DNA of 64,000 nt. Origin: Tanytarsus gracilentus (Eukaryota; Arthropoda; Insecta; Diptera; Chironomidae). Positions 1 through 12,130 of the stretch are shown here, piece by piece. The stretch lies in NCBI GenBank assembly GCA_038502055.1, contig JAXRKN010000042.1, positions 3,038,001-3,102,000 on the forward strand. The letters run 5' to 3'. Under the pieces are notes generated by a model. That model was not told the origin of the DNA. It saw only the letters and a list, made by a program, of their open reading frames with translations, and did not search any database. The position numbers were made by a program, and so were the translations under genes. Positions within the stretch are counted from its first letter, which is position 1; each line of letters opens with the position of its first letter.

Positions 1-3000
1 GACTCGCATTAGCATTTATGGAATGCAATAATTAGAGTCATTAGGGGAATAACATAAAGAATTAAGAGGTTAAAAACATGATGTGATAAAATTATGGTAA
101 AATATTGAAGGGAATTTTTTGAGACGTTTTAATTTAATTTAATTAAATTGTAAAACAAAACTTAATTTAAATTTTATGAAAAAAAAAATAAACTCAAGCT
201 ACATGCACAGCCAGAAATTTATTTAATGTAGGATTCGAACACATAAAATTTTATTGAAACGTTTAATTTTTTACATCATTTGGTGGATTTTAAAAATTTA
301 AAAATAAAACTTTTATTCAATAACTCGAAACACAAATAAAATTCACTTCCTAAAATTTTGATGAATTCGTTTGCAACATAACCGACGCTATTAAATTTAA
401 ATGCTTGAGAACCTCAAGCGGCGGGAGATTCCAACATGGCTTATGTAAAAAAATATTTCGAATTATGATAAATTTGAGTTCATTTATAAAATGATAATTT
501 TTATAAACGCAATTAATTATATTCGTAAAATATAAATATTTTAAATGTCATTAAAATCATATTAAAAAATATTCCAACCAGACTTTTGGTCTTATAAGTA
601 TTGCAAAAATTCCATTCTCACTAGCATCCCTTTTGCAACTCAATTTTCTCATTTTCTATCCTACCCCTAAACATCTCTAATTCGGCAACTCCATACCAGA
701 TGGACTGCACACATCACAAACACGAAAAATCGTTATAATTATTTTTTTCTGCACACATAAGCTGACGATTGTTCGTCAAAGTGGAAGAAGAAAATATCGC
801 ACGGACGATATAAATTCAATCGTCTGTTAACGTCGCCGCATTTCAATGGAAAACAAAACAAAACTTCTCTTTCTTCTTCCACCACTCGGCATCGCACTCA
901 GCAGTCAGCATTAAAGGAATGAACGTGAATGAGTTATATGACTTGTATTTAATTACTAATTAAATTTTCATGTTAAGAAAGGCCTTTGCGTGCTTTTTTT
1001 CTGTCGAATAGAGAGGCGAAAAGAAAAAAGAATGAAATTCCATAACATAAATCTACAAAAAAAAGAGAACGCGAAACACTTGTTTGCCTTTCTAGACGCG
1101 GGATTTTATTCTGACAAAATTATTAAAAAAAGTCAGCAGCGAAAAAATCTGTTTTAATTGCTTTCCATTCTTTTTTATTACATGCACTTCAGTCTCGGTT
1201 GTAAATTAAATGAAGTTACTTTTAATAGCTGACGAGCTACTGTATTGCTATTTTTGTAAGTGTATGATGAAGAAACGCGTTGACAAATCATTTGCATTAT
1301 CGTCAAGATCATCACTTTGTGGATTTTATTAAAAGGTTTTGTAAAAAAATTAATTATTATCAAAGCTATTCTCAAATTTTATTCAAATTCAAGAATTAGA
1401 AGCTTTTGATGACTCGAATTTATTTCTCTGATCACTAATAAACCTCTCAAAAACTTCCATTTACGAATAATATTTTTTGCAATCTCGACATCAGGCACGA
1501 AGACATATTTTTCCATAGAAAAAAGCACCTAGGCAATAAAGAACTGTACGACTGCAAAAATATTCATGTATAATAAACTTTTATGCCATTATTGCAATCA
1601 TATAACATTTCTCAATAATATTGAGCCCTTAGAGAGTGAAGAAAGGATCGTTTGCCGGCAAAAAAGAGAAAGAAGAAATTTTTAAAAGGAAAAAAGTCGC
1701 TACTCTTTTAAGCAGCAAAATCATAAAAGTTTATAACGTTATTGAGTTCCCGAGTGAGAGAGTGAAAAATAACTGGATCTTTGGAAAATGCTTAAAAGTT
1801 TAAAATGGTTTTGAAAATAATTTAAAAAAAAAGAAATATTTAACAAATTTTAAGATTAAGTAAATTAATTTCTCAGAAAATTCGCAATTCAGTTATTCTC
1901 GTTTACGACGGTAGGAGGATACTGTTGCTTGAATTCCTGCTACTATTATAAATTTTTATTGTTTTACACGCTCGAGAAGGAGCAAGAAAAAGAAGAAATT
2001 TCCTCGAGCATTTTTATGATATAATTGAAGGCCATAAAAATTGATTGTTGAAATCGTAAACATGATAAAAATATGAAAAGAAAGTTCTTCGACTCATCCT
2101 GTCAATATTTACTCAAATTATAGGTGATCGAGAGAAAAAATTACCTAAAATATGTTTAAGTTGCGAAAATTATTTAAATTTTTAAGTTCTTCTAAAATTA
2201 CAAATTTTAAAATCTCCGAAAAGCATGCGAAAGTCTTTCAACACCATGCGAACTAATTTAGTCCTTCACGCTCTAAACTTCTCATCCAATGAGAGATGTC
2301 TTAAAAAACTACTAAAGTATAATTAAAATCTCAACATGTCCTAACTGCCGTGTAAGTTGCTAAAAAGGACATTATTGCAATAAGTAAGGAAAAGGGAGGC
2401 ATCACGAGTGAAAGGAGACTGCATGGAGTGAACGTTATTACTTCAGCTAATGGTTTATTTTGAAGGATTTGTCAGGATGAAGCAGGGAGAAAAGTGTGAC
2501 CAATTTAGAAAGAAAAATATCGGTCAAAATGTTTGAACAACAAAATTATGGGGATGTGTTAATCCCTGTAAATAGTTGACCTTGTCGAAGACGAAAAAGA
2601 AATGCAAAAGAGAACTTTTTTTTATTGACGCATATACAAGAAGGATACGAGGAGCGTGTCATAAAATTTTTATTGATGCAGTTAAAAATTTTTCCTTCCA
2701 TTCGCTCAGTTTTCAGCAGAAATTTGAAAAGTGTGGCTTCGTGAGAAAACGAACTTTTACGAACGACAAGACACACGGCAATTTTCTTAAAGCCTTGAAA
2801 TTAATGTTGAAGAAGTGTGGAAGTCGAGAAATGCTTTTTTCACGATAATTGTCAATGACTTCTATTCAGAATTCTCAATAAAGACATAAAGAGGAAAAAC
2901 ATTATCCTCAATGATGTTTAATTTGCTACAGTTCATGTTGCTCGTGTGTGACATTGAAAAAGTCAATTATGGGAGTGAATGTAAGGAGAAATGCCACCTT

Positions 3001-4689
3001 AGTAGCTAAAAATTCACTGACTGTGCGATTTTTAGAGCGAAAAAATTTAATGACTTCGTGCAAGGACAAAACGAAGATCAACTGCTTGATGGACTCAGAT
3101 GCGACAATTTTTAAACTATTCAAATTTTAAACACTAAGCAATGGTTAAATTCAAATTTGTAATTAAAGATTCAAACGTGGAATTTTTCTCTGAAAATAAT
3201 TAATAAATTTTTAGAATTTAAAAAAAAATTTTGGTCGAATTTTTAAAATCTTATCAACTATTTTTTAATGATAAATTTTTCGAATAAATTAAAATCTCGC
3301 ATTCCAATTCACTCAATTCCACCCAGCGCAACAATTATTAAATACTCCGAGTAATTTGAATGAAATCGCCCTCTTTTTTATCACCTCTAATATTCCCATC
3401 CATCTGCTGAGTTTTCATATTATCACCAACTCTTGCACACAATCCGATAAAAACTCATAAATTATCTATCAACTCAAGCCGTGTTATATTGAGAGAAGAG
3501 AATCAGTGGGATTTGATATATTTGCACTGCCACAGAGTGCACACATAGAGAGCGAGATATCAAGCGTGATTGAATTGAAACTATTTGTTTAATCGACTCC
3601 CTTCCCTTTTTTCGCAACTCTCATATATGTGTGCATGTGAGCACGAGTTACAATGGGATTTTATTCAAAAGAAAAAGGAATCATGGCAAAGCCCAATGTG
3701 CATTGTGTCAAATGGCGAAAAGAACAGCGCCGATCATCATCTAATTTAGGGTGGAAAATCTCAGCGACAGTAACGCATGCCATATTGTAGGAGAATCACA
3801 ACCAGGAGCGACAATCGATGCTGTTGATTTTTCCTGATATCAAATCGTTTAAATAAATTTATTAACTTAAAAAAAGTTGTATGTGCAACAATCTTTTTTA
3901 GGGTTGTAGCTGCTGTACATCGAAAAGATAGATGAACTCATCATAAATTTTCGCAATTGACAACCCTCACTCGAAAGTTTTTTAAAAAAATTATTTTAAA
4001 AATTTCTTTTGAATTGAGTCAATTGATTTTGAAAGAATTTTTGCTGCGTGAATTTTGTGTTATTTAAAAATCGGTCAAGTGTATATAAGACTTGATGTAA
4101 AGTTAGGCGATTTTTGCAAAACACATATCCATTATTAATATTAATTTAAAAAAAGGTTAATTAATAATTTTATTCAAAATTTAAGTATTTATTTTTAATA
4201 AAATAAAACGAAATAAACAATATTAAAAAAATTTATCAGTCAAATGTTTACAGTAAAGTAAGTCGAATAAAAGGGATGACACAAAATAATAGAAAAAGTC
4301 CTCAAAAATGTTGCCTGATGCACCACGAAATCCTCACAACTCGCTAACTAAAAGACCCTCTCTGACACCCCTAACAACATTAGTGGGTCGTGTGCCTTCT
4401 CTTTTCACTCGCACAAATACAGCAGCAGGAGGAAAATATGATTGTTGCAAAAAGGACATAAATAACTTTATGACTCCTGAGTCCCCTCTTGCATGTGTTT
4501 GTTTTGTGCACTCGGCATTGCACACAGGACCTCTTTTTAGGTTCGTGTCAGATGAGCAATTTCACTCATTCATTATCCATTCGTTGTAACGTCAAGATCT
4601 CAGTCAAAAACAAGAAAAAAATAAATTTTGTCGTTGCAAAAAAAGTGAAGAAAATAATTAAGAATAAAAAGTGATTTGTGAACATAAAT
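1..4689. other. Non-coding DNA upstream of ftz
   Basis: No open frame here resembles a protein: all are short, low in complexity and rich in Phe, Lys and Asn as expected from AT-rich DNA. By synteny this is the Antp-ftz interval, so ftz stripe and upstream enhancers may lie here, but I could not assign any. More complex sequence appears around 410-440, 820-910 and 3700-3810, between A/T-rich blocks. A tRNA B-box-like motif on the - strand lies near 231-241. Confidence 0.6.
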
Positions 4690-4766
4690 ATTCGAGCAAT
4701 TATTTACTCATCATCGTCTAGTGTGTTCCAACTCAGTTGATTCAAATGATTTAGTGGAAGAAACGA
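4690..4766 (+). promoter_or_regulatory. ftz: Candidate ftz core promoter
   Basis: A TCAGTT initiator match (fly consensus TCAGTY) puts a possible +1 at the A of position 4735, 98 bp upstream of the ftz ATG. A weak TATA-like ATTATTTA lies about 30 bp further upstream. A short leader would fit a compact early gene. The assignment rests only on motif and spacing; no transcript evidence can be seen. Confidence 0.3.
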
Positions 4767-4832
4767 GAAGAAGAAGAAAATTGTTGAGTGATAAATTTTT
4801 AAGTGAAGAGAAAAGAGAAGAAAAAAGGCATT

Positions 4833-6292
4833 ATGGCAGCGACTCAATACTCCGATTATTATTATAGCAATAACATTTCATCATATCAACATTACCAGTC
4901 GACCGAGAGCCAACAACAGAATCTCTACAACAATAACACCACCTATGGACAGTACGATTGCAAAAATCTAAACGCAACTGATGCATTCAATAATTACAAT
5001 TATAATTTCCCACCAAATAATTATAATGATCAATGGAGCTCGTATTATAGCACCATTCAGCAGCAACAACCGCAATATCATCATCAGCACCAGCAACTAA
5101 GCATGTTAAATAATCAAATAAATGATGATTATAAAAATTACTCTCATCACAATTACAACGGCACCATCAAGTCATCGACGCAAGCAGCAGCAAATGGAAA
5201 TCAGCCGAATTTAAATTGCAATCAATATGGCGAGGTGAAAAATGATTTATATTATGGGCCGCAGCATTTTGCGCAATCGACTGCCATTGCATCGGCCACA
5301 ACTAGTCAATTAGCGGGAGATTCGCGAAAGAGAAAAATCGATAATGTTGCCGCAGCATCCGATGATTCACCTGCATTGCGTGCCTTATTAACGAAGCCTT
5401 CGAAGCGAACGAAATATGTTAAATCGCCTTACTTCTACCAACACCACACGGGAAACGTATCGCCAGCCAGTTCCACATCCGAGCACTATCAAATGCCAGC
5501 AATTGTTAATGTTGAGCAATCGATCAGTCTCGTTAATTATAAGAGTCCACTGAAGGAAGGATATGAGTCGTCGATTGATGAGATTAAGGCGGCAGTGAGT
5601 ACGGCGAGTCCCATTAGCAGCAACTATGCCACACCACCATCGTCACCCAAAGACACATCCCTCAAGCATGATGACTCAGCACATTCGGGAGCTGCCATTT
5701 GGAATGAACAAAATGAAGGTAAATTGAATTTTTTTATTACTTTCAAATTTAACCTTTAAACATAAAATTTCGAAATGACTGACATTTTCTCAACCTCTTT
5801 CAGACTCGCATGCTAAAACCTCGAAGCGAACACGACAGACATACACTAGATTTCAAACGCAGGAGCTAATGAAAGAGTTCAGCATGAACAAGTACCTAAC
5901 TCGCAGGAAGCGCATTGAAATCGCGCACAGACTGCAATTAAGCGAACGTCAAATCAAAATTTGGTAAGTAATTTGCAACTTCAACTATCAATTCGAAATG
6001 ATTGCTAACGCTATTCTCTCTCTTCGATAATTTTCTCGTGTACAGGTTCCAAAATAAAAGAATGGCACATAAGAAGCAAGACACGCTCACAGCCGATATT
6101 TTGTACACGGACGAGCAACAAATCACTCAAAATTATCCAACTTATCAGCAGCCAAATATAAGTATGCCCCCTCACGCCACCGATTATAATCATGGTATGA
6201 TGGTAGCGAATGGCAATAATTCGTTAAATGACTTGATGAATATCAATCATGAGCAGCAGCAAACGCATTTTGAGTTATCGTCGTTTGTATGA
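4833..6292 (+). CDS. ftz: Fushi tarazu, Hox-derived homeodomain transcription factor (3 exons)
   Basis: Exons 4833-5718, 5804-5963 and 6046-6292 join in frame to 430 residues, with canonical GT/AG ends. The ATG at 4833 has a purine at -3; the frame upstream of it has no ATG. The N-terminal half is rich in Tyr, Asn and Gln. Residues about 182-186 are LRALL in the context SPALRALLTKP, the nuclear-receptor box by which FTZ binds FTZ-F1, and this separates it from zen or Antp. A KRK basic patch precedes it. Just before the homeodomain, AIWNEQ holds a lone Trp where other Hox proteins have YPWM, so the hexapeptide looks degenerate. The homeodomain (about residues 302-361) runs from SKRTRQTYTRFQT to FQNKRMAHKKQ. 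The second intron (82 bp) splits the Trp48 codon. The homeodomain is unusual: Met at 17, Arg at 37, Lys at 52, Ala at 55 and His at 56. The known family role is a nuclear DNA-binding regulator of segmentation and neural patterning. The identity is firm; the role in this species is inferred. Confidence 0.93.
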
Positions 6293-6369
6293 TAATTTTT
6301 ATTATTATCATCTCTCTCTTATTTCGCTCGCCAGTTAATAGTTTTTTTGTGGGATGATACTCGCATTCG

Positions 6370-6375
6370 AATAAA
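6370..6375 (+). terminator. ftz: Possible ftz polyadenylation signal
   Basis: AATAAA lies 78 bp after the ftz stop. It is the first such hexamer downstream and would give a short 3' UTR. In DNA this AT-rich the hexamer is common by chance, and other AATAAA copies follow. Confidence 0.35.
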
Positions 6376-9300
6376 ATATTTAGTCAATCAAAATGTGACA
6401 AAAAATGATCGCAATTTAAAACTTAATTTCCAATCATGATAATTTGTGGATCAAATTTGTATGTAAATAGTTTTAATTTTGTAGCATTTACTGTACTATA
6501 AATCAAAACGCTAATTTTAAGGTTTATTTTGTAAAAATAGAGGTAGAGAAAGATTTATATGAGAACATTTAAATAAATTTTTAAGTGATGAGAAATTAAA
6601 AATTAACTTTTGCAATTATTTAAATAATGAAAATGACTCGCTTTATATCCAAGAATTTTTTTAATAGATCAATCAAATTAATTTTGAACAATATAAATTG
6701 AAATCCTAAATTTATTAAAGGAAATTTCACTTTTTATTCAAACTAAATTTAATATATTTTTTTAATCTTAAAATTTAAATCACCGGAACCCAAAAGTCAA
6801 CATGTGTAAGCAAAATTTCTTTTTAAAAAAACCGTAGAAAACTTCACCTCGCACGGCTGGAGAAAAAAACATGCAGAGCTCATCATTGAAGTCCTTTTTC
6901 TTCCCTCGGTCTTCTCTTTTTAACACAACGCACAAAAAAAATCGACTGAAGATTTTAGAAACCATGAATAAGTGAGAGAGAAAAGGAAGAGAAAATGGAG
7001 AAATGATTGACAGATTTCTGTCATAATAGTTATGATGAACACCATTTGAGTTGTGTGTAGGTCAAACAAAATGATCGGATTAAGTTTTCAAAAATATCGA
7101 AATCTCAAAATCAAATGTGTGACGTGCATGTGCGAACCCTCAGGGGTTGCGATGCATTCATGATGAGATTAACAGCTGCATTCTGCAAACACACACACAT
7201 TTTTTCGAATTCCTCCTATTTTTCCTCATTTTTCCAGTCTCTATTGTTTATTTTACGGTTGCACAATCGCCAAAAGTTTCTCATACACACGTCAGATTGA
7301 TGCTGCGAAGGAAGGAAGAAAAATGCACTTGGTTGATTTCATCGGGGGTTTCATCGAACGCTTCGAAGATCATTAATCAATATTTACAGTCATCTGTTAG
7401 ACTGAACTGCATTTTTCCCGTAATCTCGTTCTATTCACCAAAGTCGACCTTTGATTGCGATCTCACTGCCTTACTGAAATAATTTTTAGAAATTATTTAG
7501 TGAATTTTTCATGGATATTAAGAAATTAATTAAAAACTTGTCTCGGTGACACAACTGAAAGTTATGTTTTTAAAAATCATGCGAACGAAGAAAAAGAAGA
7601 AAAAATTACCTGTTTTTATGATCTCTACAAAAAAAACTTTCGAGCATCATGCGAAGTAAAAAATTAATCGGATACAAGTAAATTTAATATTTTTAAAAGT
7701 TTGTTTTAGGATTTAAACTTTTAATTATTTGATTTAAAATTTTCAATAAAATAGCTTGTATGAAGATTAGAGATAAAATCGCAATGAATTCAAAAGTTTT
7801 TAAATCAATTTCTGAATTCTAAATCATATTTTGACCCTCCATGTTTCCTCTCGATCACCAAAAATCTGTTGATATTTAAACCCTATACAGCATTTAGCTC
7901 TCATAAATTACCAAATTATAATTCTTCCTTCTGACTCACACAAATCATTAAATATTCCAGAGTTTCACATATAAATTATCATTTCTTCGAGATTTCTTTT
8001 GTGTTGACTATTATTGTGAAGTCTCTCTGACTTTACTCGCGGTCTGTTATGATTTCAGAGTAGCTTCTCATGGTCATGCTTTATTATGGATATCGCTCCA
8101 TAAATTTTAATGTTATCGGGTTATAAATTCTAAAATTGACATAAATTAGCAATTAATGAAGTAACGTGGTGACGCCAACGACTCAGTCAGGTGCTGAAAA
8201 TGAAAAAATTAAATTTTTTTGAGACTTCTCTTTTTTATGGGAGGAGAAAAAGTTTTCTCATCAAAAATTTTTGCAGTTGAAGTTTATCGGAACGATCTTT
8301 GGAGGGAAAAAAATTGCAATTGAAAACTATAATGCGACTGTTCATGAAATTCGAGGGCTGTTAATTTTAAATTTGTTAAAAATTATGTTATTTTCTCAAT
8401 TTTCAAGATTGATTTAAAATTTAAAAAAATTCATTCTTTCCAAAATTTATTCATAAAAGTTTCCACCCCTTTGACTCCATTAATAAATATTTTTTTAGTG
8501 ATTCCGCAAAACCCGCCAAAGCATAAGTTTTTGCATTTTTTAATTACTCATTCTTGACTTCTCTCCAACTTTATCTCTGACTTAATTTCAATTAAAACAA
8601 TCGTCTGGCATTTATGAATTTTTCCTCGCTCCTCCTAAAAAAATTTTAATTGCAAAAAGTTTTTCTCATTAAAATGCGGAGGAAAATGCGCAAAAAAGAA
8701 TATTTTTTGGACATTCTGTTGCATTTTAATTTTTTTTTGTGTACACAGTTGGTGGATAGCAAAACCTCGTCTAGGGAAAGGAAGTGGAATAGATTGAAAT
8801 TCTCGGAAGATGAAAGATTTTGATGCTCCACAAGGCAGATTTGAGAGATTTTCATCTTCTCCGTATGGAAGTTGCTTATTGATCGGAATATATTATTAGG
8901 CATATCCGTGCTTACAATATTTCCCCAAGAGAGGAAATTTAACGAAATAAAATTCATCATCAAAACAACAGCAAATGACACAAGCAATTTATCTAATTTA
9001 TTATGAATTACCTCTTTGACACAATTAATTTATTTTCAATTTATTTATTATTTATATCCCTTTTTTTCGATAAGCAATATGAGCGAGTGAGAGAGAAAGA
9101 AAATTAATGAATGGCAATTTGTATCTGAATTAAAAAAATATAACGAGAGGAAAATTTTTCAAATGGAAAAGTGACGTTGAACTTTTTATCAATTCGAATT
9201 TGATCGAGAGTTGATGGTGGGAAGAGACTTGAGTGGGTTTTCGATGAATTATCAATAAATAATTTTTTAAAAACAGTTGAATTTTTTAAAAATCTCATCA

Positions 9301-9925
9301 AGTCAATGGAACTATTCTCTGTTAATAAAACTAGCACAAAACAAATTTTAAACCCCTTAAAATAATCACAAAGGTACCGAAATGCACCAAAATTGACAAA
9401 GTTCTCATATCGAGTCCACAAAAATATTTCTAAATTATTTTCCAATTTCAACCTTAAAAGCTAGACTCAATATGCCAATCGGAAAGAAATCCATTAATCA
9501 CAAAAAATCGATTTAAAAATTTATTTCCATGTCGTGTACTTAAACAAAAGCATGAATGCACCTTTCGAAAGGAAAGAGAAGAAAATATTCAAATGTTCCA
9601 CATGCTACTTGGAAAATAGAAAATCGAATTTTAAAACGTCAACGAGAGTCAAATACTGTTTTCGGGGCCAACAACATTTCCGAAAAATGACTAATGACTT
9701 TTGAGGCATTTTCCTAACTTTACTCAGTCTGCTGTTGCTGTCAAACTGTTGAAACAATTTCACTTTAATTTACATTCAACATGGAAATTTTGAGGTTTTT
9801 AAAGAGTTTTTGAAGTTGTCTTTAAAGGGGCTTTGGAATTTTTTGAATTTCTATTGATGACAAAAAATTAAATATAAATAAATTAAATTAAAATCAATAA
9901 AAAAAATAGATTGACATAAAATTTA
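6376..9925. other. ftz-Scr intergenic DNA, proximal part
   Basis: No protein-like open frame. Alternating A/T-rich blocks (about 6560-6780, 7660-7810, 8340-8470, 9840-9930) separate more complex stretches such as 7020-7480. In flies the DNA around ftz carries both ftz and Scr enhancers, so the complex stretches are candidates. No specific element could be identified. Confidence 0.55.
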
Positions 9926-10284
9926 ATTATTTTTAGAGTCTCCTTTTCGTTTTTAGTTTTTTTTTCGGTTTATTTTTTTTTATTTTCTTTTTGAATTTTT
10001 TATTTTTTAAAAATAATTTAATTTTATTTTATTTTCTTTTTTTTTTTTTAATACCTTCTAAATACTAATATTGTGAAAAATAGGTACTAAATGTCCACTA
10101 AACTTACGTTTCTCATGTATCAGATATTAAGATATCAAAAATTTTTTTTTATCTTTCCTTTAATTGTTTAGTGTTTTTTTATTAAAAAAGTGAAGTGATT
10201 TGGTTTTCGACATCGCGAGACAAAAAGTGTTACGGTAATTATTGTGAAAATATATTTTTTTAATATTTTTTTGTAGACTTTTTT

Positions 10285-10370
10285 CGAGCAAATCATCTAG
10301 TCAGCAAGCTTTTCAATAGACTTGGAGATAAACATCAATGCCATTGCCTTTCTAAGTGTTTTTTAGAAAT
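10285..10370 (+). pseudogene. Possible hAT transposase C-terminal relic
   Basis: Broken frames read SSSQQAFQ, then, after stops and a frame change, INAIAFLSVF. These resemble the conserved hAT C-terminal pattern of S-S-E-R-x-F-S followed by a Leu-rich LxFLK segment. The match is short and degenerate; it gains weight from lying inside a unit with hAT ends and target duplication. Confidence 0.4.
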
Positions 10371-10487
10371 AATTAAATTAATCTTTGTTTTGTTTTTAAG
10401 TATTTTAAGTTTTAAATTAAATTTTCCTTTTTTAAAATTTTTTTTTTTTAAAAAAAATAGTTTTTTTTCTAGAAATTTAGATAAAAA

Positions 10488-10563
10488 CTCATAACCGGTT
10501 AACCGGTGAAAACCGGTTATGAGCTTTTTAAAACCGGTTAAACCGAAATCGTTAAAACCGGTT
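10488..10563. repeat. AACCGGTT repeats inside the hAT end
   Basis: AACCGGTT occurs at 10493-10500, 10511-10518, 10532-10539 and 10556-10563, with variants AACCGGTG at 10501 and AACCGAAA at about 10541. The segments 10488-10500 and 10511-10523 form a 13-bp inverted repeat around a 10-bp spacer. The simplest reading is a set of subterminal transposase-binding repeats of the surrounding element. Confidence 0.8.
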
Positions 10564-10586
10564 ATTTAAGGATCTCTAATTATTTT

Positions 10587-12130
10587 ACATCATCCTTAAA
10601 TGTTTTGTAATGCTTTAAAAAATTTAATTTTACTGAAAACTGTTAAACTTAAAATGCCATCTCTACTGCAATAGACAAAACAACCCTCATGCCAAAAAGT
10701 TATTCCGCACTCTTCCTAAAATCCCGTAAGAGACAATAAATGAAAATTTTCCGATTTGAGGGTTGAATCTGGTTAGAAAAATCCAATCAGAATCGTCGCC
10801 GTGATGCATGAACGATGATTGTCTCGAATTTGTAGGGATTTGTAACATTTTTGCAACACTTTAAATAGTCAGTCCAAGGTCACTCACATGGTGCAAAAAA
10901 GGAGTTTATGCTGTGAAAGGAGTGCAAAATTTACGACAATGCAATTTGCACAGGTACATGCACTACTCGGAATAGAATGCCCATAATGAAGATTAATCCT
11001 TTTAAACCAGAAATCCATTTAGCATGGTAAGATAAACATTAAAACTTAAGGTCATACGAGTGCTTCAATTGCCAATGCATGAAAATAAAAATTTCCAAAA
11101 ATAAACTTCAAACTTCCGCTGCGAGGGAGAAAAAAAATTATTGACACATGCTCGAGTTCCAAAAAAAAGCTAAAATGGAGTAAAGCCATGTGTACATGCG
11201 TTGGTGGCGGTTTCAGCCTTTTGAATATTCATGAAAAATCCTTCTCGTGAATTTTCGAGTCACACAAAAACAGTTTTGCATTAAGTAGTTGTTACTGTTT
11301 GCTGTTAGCTCGAGAACTTTAATTCGTTTGCCGTGCCAAATTAATCTCTCAGCCCGGTTTTCTTCTTATACCTTTTTTATATTCCGCGCTGCTTTGATTC
11401 CATTAGTTTTGTCTCTTTTCGACTCTTAATGACTTTTTATTTTTGCGCTATCAACAATCAAAGAAATGTTAAGCGGGGATTTTCGGTGTTTTAAGTTATT
11501 AGTGAAGAGGATTTGTAGACGAATTTTTTAACAAGAAAAATACCTTTTCAATTTTATATTTAGATCAAATGCGCACACGACATTTTTCCAGTCAAGCGAC
11601 AACTTGACTTTAAAATCAACTTTAAATTAATTTCTTCCTCTCTTCATGATGACTTTTTTCTGCTCATCTGTGAAGACATCTACAGTAAAAAATCGTGAAC
11701 GGATGAGCGAGTTTAAGATCGAAAGTCAATAAATTTACAACTCGCTAAATGTTCCAAAAATTTAAAACAGCCTACACACAGGACACGACGCAAGAAATAA
11801 AAGTTTTGCAGTAGCCTTCCTCTGTAAAATTTATGTTATTAGGTGGGTTCATTTATTTTAATCGCATGTAAGATAAAAATGTGCATGCATGTGTGTTTAA
11901 AGGCAAAAGGCACGAGAAGGAAAATCAAAAGAAATATACGGAAAAAACTCGTTCCATCTCGAAGTCGAAGACGTCGTCGTTTAATTTATGAACTTCTTAA
12001 AGTTTAATTAAAACACATTTTGTTTTAAATTCATTCGCTGATTATTTCGTTTTTACGGATGAGGTTGTTGAGTGCGAGAAAAATGAGTGTGTAAGTGAAT
12101 ACTAGAAGTTGAAGGTGGTAAAAAAAGAAT
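10587..12130. other. ftz-Scr intergenic DNA, distal part
   Basis: No coding frame was seen. The sequence is of mixed complexity, notably at 10780-11000 and 11140-11460, with Hox-like ATTA cores throughout, which are uninformative at this base composition. Confidence 0.5.

Larger units (their letters stand above)
9934..10578. mobile_element. Decayed, short hAT-type DNA transposon
   Basis: The 645-bp unit is bounded by a perfect 8-bp target duplication, ATTATTTT, at 9926-9933 and 10579-10586. The ends form imperfect inverted repeats: the left begins TAGAGTCTCC and the right, reverse-complemented, begins TAGAGATCCT. An 8-bp duplication and TAGAG-type ends are hAT hallmarks. The interior is mostly T-rich and contains a possible relic of the transposase C-terminus (about 10285-10370). 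The right subterminal region carries repeated AACCGGTT. It cannot encode a working transposase. Confidence 0.75.

Noticed and set aside
6046..6292. Identification of the 4.8-6.3 kb gene as zen rather than ftz
   Set aside because: The LRALL motif, position on the far side of Scr from Dfd, and long Tyr/Asn/Gln-rich N-terminus all indicate ftz despite the diverged homeodomain.
7147..7482. 111-codon frame on + strand downstream of ftz
   Set aside because: No motif or family resemblance; starts within repetitive CA-rich sequence.
9104..9451. 115-codon frame on - strand
   Set aside because: Phe/Lys/Asn/Ile-rich translation of A/T DNA with no recognisable motif and no supporting splice structure.
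10874..10882. CCAAGGTCA, a match to the FTZ-F1 site
   Set aside because: A single 9-bp match 4.6 kb downstream of ftz in a 64-kb window is expected by chance; no cluster.
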